Part shown: one piece after another, positions 59,071 through 64,000 of the stretch
Position numbering within the stretch: position 1 is the stretch's first letter
How the letters are laid out: every line of letters begins with the position of its first letter
NCBI GenBank assembly: GCA_000720845.1
Contig: JODU01000006.1
Coordinates: 124,001-188,000 of the forward strand
From: Kitasatospora aureofaciens
GTDB lineage: Bacteria > Actinomycetota > Actinomycetes > Streptomycetales > Streptomycetaceae
Direction of reading: 5' to 3'
Length of the DNA stretch: 64,000 bases
Program-made: the position numbers and the translations under genes
The notes under the pieces: generated by a model
The model's database searches: none
Told to the model about the DNA's origin: nothing
The model's input: the letters and a program-made list of their open reading frames with translations, nothing else

Positions 59071-60423
59071 TCAGAAGCCGCCGCCGAAGTCCCCTCCGCC
59101 GCCGAAGCCGCCGCCGCCCCCGAAGTCGCCGCCGCCGAACCCGCCCCCGAAGTCACCGGGGTCGAAGTCGCCGCCCGAGACGTCGCCGCCCTCGTAGCCG
59201 CCGAAGTCGCCGTACCCGGTGCCGTAACCGGCTCCGTAGGCGGGGCCCGCCATCATGCTGCCGAGCATGGTGCCGACCAGCAGGCCGGGCAGGATGCCGC
59301 CGCCGAAGTAACCGCCCGCCCAGGGGCCGTAGGCCGGGCCCGCGTCCCAGTAGGGCCGGCGGCCGTACTCGGTGTCCACCTCGCGGATCATCGGGTCCCG
59401 GCCGTCGGACAGCCGGGCCTGATCGGCCGCGCACACCGGGACCTGCCGCGTCGTGCCACCCGCCGGGGTCCAGGTGGCGTCGGCGACCGACGGTCCGTGG
59501 CGCGGGTCGAAGAAGCAGGGCGGCCGGCGTTCGGGCAGCGGCCTGCCCTCGCGGCGGGCGGCGAGCTGCGCGAGCGAGAACCGGCCGTCCTCCACCGCCT
59601 GGGTGACGGCGCGCACGTCCTCCGGTTTGCGGGCGTCGGCCATGTACGTCTTCGCCTGCTCGTAGGCGTCCAGGGCGCGTTCGTAGTCCGCCCGCATGGC
59701 GTCGTCGGCGCCCGGTTCCGCCGGGTGGAAGTCCAGGCGGTCCAGTTCCTCGCCGAACGCCGTGATGTCCTCGTCGACCACCACCCGCAGCCGCTCCAGC
59801 GCCGCCCGCTGCTCCTGCTCGCGGCGGTGGCGGTTGCGCCGGGAGAGCGCGTAGACGCCCGCGCCGCCGGCCACCACCACCGCGCCCGCGGTGATCAGGG
59901 CGTCGGTGGGCGCGGACCCGCCGCCGGAGTCCCAGGACGAGGGCGCCGAGCCGCGCACGCTGCGCAGCGCGTCGTCGACGAAGTCGTTCAGCTGGGCCTT
60001 GGGGTCGCCCGCGCCCTGCACGGCGGTGACCAGGTTCCGCACGCCCTGGCGGCTCAGCACACTGCTGTCCGCGCGGGCGTCGAAGCGGTCGCCCAGGCGG
60101 ACGCCGTACAGACCGGTGATGCCGGTCTCGGTGCGGATGTTCTGGAAGAGGTTCTCGGTCGGGTAGCCGGCCGGGAGGACCGCGACGAAGACGGGCTCGC
60201 CCGCGTCCTCGATCTTGTGGGCGAGCGCGTCGGCGTCGGACTTGGACAGCAGGTCGGAGGCGGCCGGGTCCACGTACACGGGACTCTCGCGCAGGGCCGC
60301 GCCGATCTCCGAGACATCGGTCTGCGCCTGCGCGCCCGGCGCGCCGGCCAGCAGCACCGCCAGCGCGGCGACGACCGGCACGACCAGGAGGCGTATGAGG
60401 AACTGAGCACGAATGCCCTTCAT
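59071..60423 (-). CDS. glycine-rich membrane protein with extracytoplasmic N-terminal domain
   Basis: A 450-residue protein with a signal sequence or first membrane helix (about 8-32). An extracytoplasmic alpha/beta domain (about 35-150; GAALRESPVYVDPAASDLLS and YGVRLGDRFDARAD) resembles TPM-type domains. A transmembrane segment (about 172-192), a cytosolic helical region with several acidic residues, and a zinc-like CFFDPRHG/CAAD pair follow. The C-terminal 110 residues are Gly/Phe/Asp/Tyr-rich with GGGDFGGG-like repeats. No function is known. ATG at 60423. It converges on the EamA gene with a 15-base gap and is downstream of cimA. Confidence 0.75.
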   Translation of the reverse strand: MKGIRAQFLIRLLVVPVVAALAVLLAGAPGAQAQTDVSEIGAALRESPVYVDPAASDLLSKSDADALAHKIEDAGEPVFVAVLPAGYPTENLFQNIRTETGITGLYGVRLGDRFDARADSSVLSRQGVRNLVTAVQGAGDPKAQLNDFVDDALRSVRGSAPSSWDSGGGSAPTDALITAGAVVVAGGAGVYALSRRNRHRREQEQRAALERLRVVVDEDITAFGEELDRLDFHPAEPGADDAMRADYERALDAYEQAKTYMADARKPEDVRAVTQAVEDGRFSLAQLAARREGRPLPERRPPCFFDPRHGPSVADATWTPAGGTTRQVPVCAADQARLSDGRDPMIREVDTEYGRRPYWDAGPAYGPWAGGYFGGGILPGLLVGTMLGSMMAGPAYGAGYGTGYGDFGGYEGGDVSGGDFDPGDFGGGFGGGDFGGGGGFGGGGDFGGGF

Positions 60424-60487
60424 ACGTTCGAACGTACCCGAATGGACCTCAATCAGACATAAAGCGCGGAGATCCGGAAGATCCGGC

Positions 60488-62092
60488 TCACTCGGCGGGT
60501 GCGACCCCGGCCCGCAGCAGCCCGTACGTGTAGGCGTCCTCCAGGGCCTGCCAGGAGGCGGCGATGACGTTCTCCGCGACGCCCACCGTGGCCCACTCCC
60601 CCGTGCCGTCCGAGGTGGAGATGAGGACCCTGGTCGTGGACTGGGTGCCGTGCACGCCCTCCAGGATGCGGACCTTGTAGTCCACCAGGTCGAGCTTGGC
60701 CAGCTCCGGGTAGATCTTCTCCAGGGCGACGCGCAGCGACCGGTCCAGGGCGTTGACCGGGCCGTTGCCCTCGGCGGTGGCGACGATGCGCTCGCTCTTG
60801 GCCCAGAGCTTGACCGTGGCCTCGTTGGCGTGGGTGCCGTCGGGGCGGTCCTCGGTGATCGCGCGCCAGGACTCGACGTCGAAGTACTTGAGCGGCCGGC
60901 CCTCGGCCTCGGCGCGCAGCAGCAGCTCGAAGCTGGCGTCGGCTGCCTCGTAGGTGTAGCCCGCCAGCTCGCGCTCCTTGACCCGCTCGACGACCCGGCC
61001 GACCAGTTCGCGGTCGCCGCCGAGGTCGATGCCGAGTTCCTTGCCCTTGAGCTCGATGGAGGCGCGGCCGGCCATGTCGGAGACCAGCATCCGCATGGTG
61101 TTGCCGACCAGCTCGGGGTCGATGTGCTGGTAGAGGTCCGGATCGACCTTGATCGCGGAGGCGTGCAGGCCGGCCTTGTGGGCGAAGGCGGAGACGCCCA
61201 CGTAGGGCTGGTGGGTGGAGGGGGTGAGGTTGACGACCTCCGCGATGGCGTGGGAGATGCGGGTCATCTCGCGCAGCCGGCCCTCGGGCAGCACCTGCTT
61301 GCCGTACTTGAGCTCCAGGGCGGCCACGACCGGGAACAGGTTGGCGTTGCCGACGCGCTCGCCGTAGCCGTTGGCCGTGCACTGGACGTGGGTCGCGCCG
61401 GCGTCGACGGCGGCGAGGGTGTTGGCCACGGCGCATCCGGTGTCGTCCTGGGCGTGGATGCCGAGCCGGGCGCCGGTGTCGGCCAGCACCGTGGCGACCA
61501 CGGCCTGGATCTGCGCCGGGAGCATGCCGCCGTTGGTGTCGCACAGGATGACGACGTCGGCGCCGGCCTCGGCGGCGGTGCGCACGACCGACTTCGCGTA
61601 CTCGGGGTTGGCGCGGTAGCCGTCGAAGAAGTGCTCGCAGTCGACGAAGACCCGGCGGCCCTGCGCCTTGAGGTGGGAGACCGTGTCGGCCACCATCGCC
61701 AGGTTCTCGTCCAGCGTGGTGCGCAGGGCCAGTTCGACGTGCCGGTCGTGCGACTTGGCGACCAGCGTGATCACCTGGGCGCCCGAGTCGAGCAGCGCCT
61801 TGACCTGGTGGTCCTCGGCGGCGCTGGCGCCCGCGCGGCGGGTGGAGCCGAAGGCGACCAGCTGGGCGTGCCTGAAGTCGATCTCTTCCCGGGCGCGGGC
61901 GAAGAACTCGGTGTCCCGCGGGTTCGCGCCGGGCCAGCCGCCCTCGATGAAGCCCACACCGAAGTCGTCCAGGTGCCGTGCGATGGCCAGCTTGTCCGCG
62001 ACCGTGAGGTTGATGCCCTCGCGCTGCGCGCCGTCGCGCAGGGTGGTGTCGAAGACGTGGAACGAATCGTCGAGTTCGCTGGTTGCGGTCAT
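60488..62092 (-). CDS. cimA: citramalate synthase
   Basis: A 534-residue DRE-TIM metallolyase. VFDTTLRDGAQREGINLTV is the metal and catalytic N-terminal motif, and HAQDDTGCAVANTLAAV (His metal ligand) and the ANGYGERVGNANL motif follow. The C-terminal regulatory LeuA-dimer-like domain starts near residue 400. The DGAQREG form and length fit CimA, which condenses acetyl-CoA with pyruvate for isoleucine synthesis, and not LeuA. ATG at 62092; a hairpin with a T-run lies 108 bases upstream in the same orientation. Confidence 0.92.
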   Translation of the reverse strand: MTATSELDDSFHVFDTTLRDGAQREGINLTVADKLAIARHLDDFGVGFIEGGWPGANPRDTEFFARAREEIDFRHAQLVAFGSTRRAGASAAEDHQVKALLDSGAQVITLVAKSHDRHVELALRTTLDENLAMVADTVSHLKAQGRRVFVDCEHFFDGYRANPEYAKSVVRTAAEAGADVVILCDTNGGMLPAQIQAVVATVLADTGARLGIHAQDDTGCAVANTLAAVDAGATHVQCTANGYGERVGNANLFPVVAALELKYGKQVLPEGRLREMTRISHAIAEVVNLTPSTHQPYVGVSAFAHKAGLHASAIKVDPDLYQHIDPELVGNTMRMLVSDMAGRASIELKGKELGIDLGGDRELVGRVVERVKERELAGYTYEAADASFELLLRAEAEGRPLKYFDVESWRAITEDRPDGTHANEATVKLWAKSERIVATAEGNGPVNALDRSLRVALEKIYPELAKLDLVDYKVRILEGVHGTQSTTRVLISTSDGTGEWATVGVAENVIAASWQALEDAYTYGLLRAGVAPAE

Positions 62093-62122
62093 GATGTCAA
62101 GGCTCCTGTTGGGGATCTCGGT

Positions 62123-62316
62123 CTACCGGAATGACCGGTTCCACCGTCCGTCTATGATCCCTCGCGCACTCTTCCCGGCTCGGGGTGGGCCAGGAAAGCG
62201 AAAAACCTCTCGCGGGTGCGAGAGGTCTGCGCGCGGGTCGAGGACGACGGTGTCCACCCGTACCTGGTCGTACGTGGTGGTCACTGCGGACCGGCGCGCC
62301 TGCTGCCAATAATCAT
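62123..62316 (-). promoter_or_regulatory. cimA leader with short ORFs and terminator-like hairpin
   Basis: On the minus strand a mini-ORF at 62316-62281 reads MIIGSRRAGPQ then stop, and its stop overlaps a GTG (62284) opening a 53-codon frame rich in Val at its start (VRVDTVVLD). The hairpin at 62205-62226 follows with TTTTT. Ile codons before a terminator in front of an isoleucine gene suggest attenuation. The alternative is that the hairpin simply ends the upstream TetR transcript. Confidence 0.35.
62201..62226 (-). terminator. hairpin with T-run upstream of cimA
   Basis: ACCTCTCGC pairs perfectly with GCGAGAGGT around ACCC and is followed on the minus strand by TTTTT. It lies 176 bases after the TetR stop codon and 108 bases before the cimA ATG. 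Confidence 0.75.
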
Positions 62317-62401
62317 GGCGAACGAGAGCACGGGGGCAGTCTGGCACACTCCGCCCCCCGTCCACCGCCCGTCTCAGGATGCGAGCGTGGGGGCGTCCGG
62401 A

Positions 62402-63004
62402 TCAGGACCGTGCCAGGAGCCCCTCGGCGAGGAACTCCCGTGCGTGGCCGAGCACCTGGGCCCGGTCCGTCCCGCGCAGGCCGATCGCCACGTGGATGGC
62501 GAAGCCGTCGAGGAGGGCCCGCAGCCGGGACGCGAAGCGGTCGGGGTCCACGGGGCGGAACTCGCCGCGCGAGATGCCCTCGGCGAGCAGGGCGACCAGG
62601 TCGCGGTGCCAGGCGCCCTCGATGGCGGCCTGCCGGTCGCGGGCCTCGTCGGGGGCGTTCTGCGAGCGGTTCCACACCTCCAGCCACAGCGTCCAGTGCG
62701 GGTCGCGGTGGCCGTCGGGGACGTACAGGTCGACGTAGGCGTCGAGGCGTTCCCGGGCGGCGCCGGGCCGGGTGAGCAGGCGGCCGCGCTCGGCGCCGAG
62801 GCGGCCCTCGCTCCACTCCAGGGTGCGCAGCAGCAGCTCGTCCTTGGAGCGGAAGTAGTACAGGAGGTGGCCGCTGCTCATGCCGACCTCGCGGCCGAGC
62901 GCCGCCATGGTGAGCTTCTCCAGGCCGCGCTCGGCGATCATCTCCATGGCGGCGGCGAGTACGTCCTCGCGCGGCGGGGCCTGTCTGCGCCCACCACCGG
63001 CCAT
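62402..63004 (-). CDS. TetR-family regulator
   Basis: A 200-residue regulator with the N-terminal helix-turn-helix EDVLAAAMEMIAERGLEKLTMAALGREVGMSSGHLLYYFRSKDELL in outline and a C-terminal TetR_C/BetI-like domain (HWTLWLEVWNRS, DGFAIHVAIG). BetI-type members control amine and polyamine-related genes. It starts nine bases after the agmatine deiminase gene, so it is in the same transcript and probably regulates it. Confidence 0.92.
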   Translation of the reverse strand: MAGGGRRQAPPREDVLAAAMEMIAERGLEKLTMAALGREVGMSSGHLLYYFRSKDELLLRTLEWSEGRLGAERGRLLTRPGAARERLDAYVDLYVPDGHRDPHWTLWLEVWNRSQNAPDEARDRQAAIEGAWHRDLVALLAEGISRGEFRPVDPDRFASRLRALLDGFAIHVAIGLRGTDRAQVLGHAREFLAEGLLARS

Positions 63005-63013
63005 GCGCTGCTC

Positions 63014-64000
63014 CTAGATCCTCGGCTGCTGCTGCGTGATGCAGTGGATGCCCCCGCCACCCGCGAAGATCGTACGCGCGTCCACCAGGGTCACCGTCCG
63101 CCCGGGGAACAGGCGGCGGAAGATGCCCGCGGCGAGTTCGTCGTTCGGGTCGCCGAAGGCGCACAGGACGAGGCCGCCGTTGCACAGGTAGTGGTTGATG
63201 TACGAGTAGTCGACCCAGTCGCCGTCCTGGTCCTTCAGGACCGTCGGGGCGGGAACCTCGACGACCTCCAGGCGCCGGCCCTTGGCGTCGGTCTGACCGC
63301 GCAGGATCTCCAGGTACTGCCGTGAGCGGTCGTGGTCGGGGTGCCGGGGGTCGCGCTGGCTGTGCACGACGACGGTGCCCGGCCGGGCGAAGGCGGCGAC
63401 GATGTCGACGTGGCCCTGGGTGCCGTACCTGCCGTAGTCGCCGGTCAGGCCGTGCGGGAGCCAGATCGCCTTGCTGGTGCCGAGCTTGGCGTGGATCTCC
63501 GCCTCGGCCTGCTCGCGGCTCCAGCCGGGGTTGCGGCCGGGGCCGAGCTGGACGGTGTCGGTCAGCAGGACCGTGCCCTCGCCGTCGACGTGGATCGCGC
63601 CGCCCTCGTTGACGAGGGGGCTGCCCAGCACGGGCACGGCGGCGAGGTCCGCCACGTGCCGGGCGATCTTGGCGTCGTGCTCCCAGCGGGCCCAGTCCTG
63701 GGCGCCCCAGCCGTTGAAGACCCAGTCCACGGCGGCCAGTCCGCCCCGTCCGTCGGTCACGAAGGTCGGGCCGATGTCCCGCATCCAGGCGTCGTCCAGC
63801 TCGCGCTCCACCAGGTCGACGTCCGGGCCGAGCAGCTCGCGCGCGCTGTCGCCCTGGCCGGGCCCGTGCACCATCGTCACCGGCTCGAAACGCCGCACCG
63901 CGCGGGCGACGGCGGCCCATGCCGCACGGGCCGCGGCCAGTTCCCCGGCGTCGGTGAACGTCGCGTTGGGGCCGGGCCAGGCCATCCAGGTGCGTTCGTG
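63014..64000 (-). CDS. agmatine deiminase / peptidylarginine-deiminase family enzyme, 5' truncated by window edge
   Basis: At least 328 residues, continuing past the window end: the frame upstream of the ATG at 63985 reads HERTW, giving the family motif ERTWMAWPGPNATF. Catalytic blocks are DDAWMRDIGPTF, NEGGAIHVDGEGTVL, GHVDIVAAF and the nucleophile Cys in GGGGIHCITQQQP. It converts agmatine to N-carbamoylputrescine and ammonia, a step of polyamine synthesis or agmatine use. The paired TetR gene follows at once. The annotated start should be sought beyond base 64000. Confidence 0.92.
   Translation of the reverse strand, partial: HERTWMAWPGPNATFTDAGELAAARAAWAAVARAVRRFEPVTMVHGPGQGDSARELLGPDVDLVERELDDAWMRDIGPTFVTDGRGGLAAVDWVFNGWGAQDWARWEHDAKIARHVADLAAVPVLGSPLVNEGGAIHVDGEGTVLLTDTVQLGPGRNPGWSREQAEAEIHAKLGTSKAIWLPHGLTGDYGRYGTQGHVDIVAAFARPGTVVVHSQRDPRHPDHDRSRQYLEILRGQTDAKGRRLEVVEVPAPTVLKDQDGDWVDYSYINHYLCNGGLVLCAFGDPNDELAAGIFRRLFPGRTVTLVDARTIFAGGGGIHCITQQQPRI

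Noticed and set aside
60488..62092. Annotation of this gene as 2-isopropylmalate synthase (leuA)
   Set aside because: The N-terminal DTTLRDGAQREG pattern, length and domain layout fit the citramalate synthase branch better.

Overview
The window is about 72-75% GC, its codons end almost always in G or C, and its gene order is that of a Streptomyces chromosome core. From memory it follows the S. coelicolor region around SCO5529-SCO5578: glcP, smc, mutM, rnc, rpmF, coaD, rsmD, recG, rpmB, thiD, thiL, ddl, gpsA, plsC, hupS, leuCD, ndgR, tRNA-Glu/Gln, gltX, two conservons, accE/pccB and cimA. No prophage, insertion sequence or CRISPR array was seen.

1-19 kb: the 3' part of an NCS1 permease gene, a sugar permease (glcP), the chromosome-organising SMC ATPase, a small coiled-coil protein, acylphosphatase, a membrane-anchored CAP-domain protein and an HxlR regulator. 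A long minus-strand housekeeping run follows: mutM, rnc, rpmF, a YceD/DUF177 protein, a DivIVA-like coiled-coil protein, coaD, rsmD, recG and a DAK2/FakA-like protein. rpmB (zinc-type L28) faces it behind a palindrome-rich leader.

19-24 kb looks accessory: a lone AfsR-like regulator (BTAD + NB-ARC + TPR) whose upstream region carries four direct repeats, then an aromatic-ring FAD monooxygenase.

24-35 kb: thiL-thiD, a stand-alone AsnC/RAM domain, the remnant of a lipoprotein gene, ddl, plsC-gpsA, fbiD (coenzyme F420), the HU protein with a lysine-rich tail (hupS), leuC-leuD with divergent ndgR, and a divergent MerR/DUF4188 pair. At 36 kb five tRNA genes (3 Glu, 2 Gln) precede a HAD phosphatase, gltX, an FAH-family hydrolase and an unusual 62-residue peptide with a duplicated ANPRRT motif.

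40.7-51.6 kb holds two tandem conservons (cvnA-B-C-D twice): a membrane histidine-kinase-like CvnA, roadblock CvnB, DUF742 CvnC and Ras-like GTPase CvnD. B and D are nearly identical between copies, while the sensor and linker parts of A differ. The copies also share a promoter-like element and a C-terminal CvnA motif.

51.8-64 kb: accE-pccB (acyl-CoA carboxylase), a Tat-exported PL8 polysaccharide lyase, YceI, an isochorismatase-fold hydrolase, a divergent TetR/EamA pair with twin operators, a glycine-rich membrane protein, cimA with a hairpin-bearing leader, and a TetR gene behind a truncated agmatine deiminase gene.

Start codons were chosen by ribosome-binding site and family length. Functions rest on motifs read by eye. 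Statements about other genomes are from memory and no search was run.
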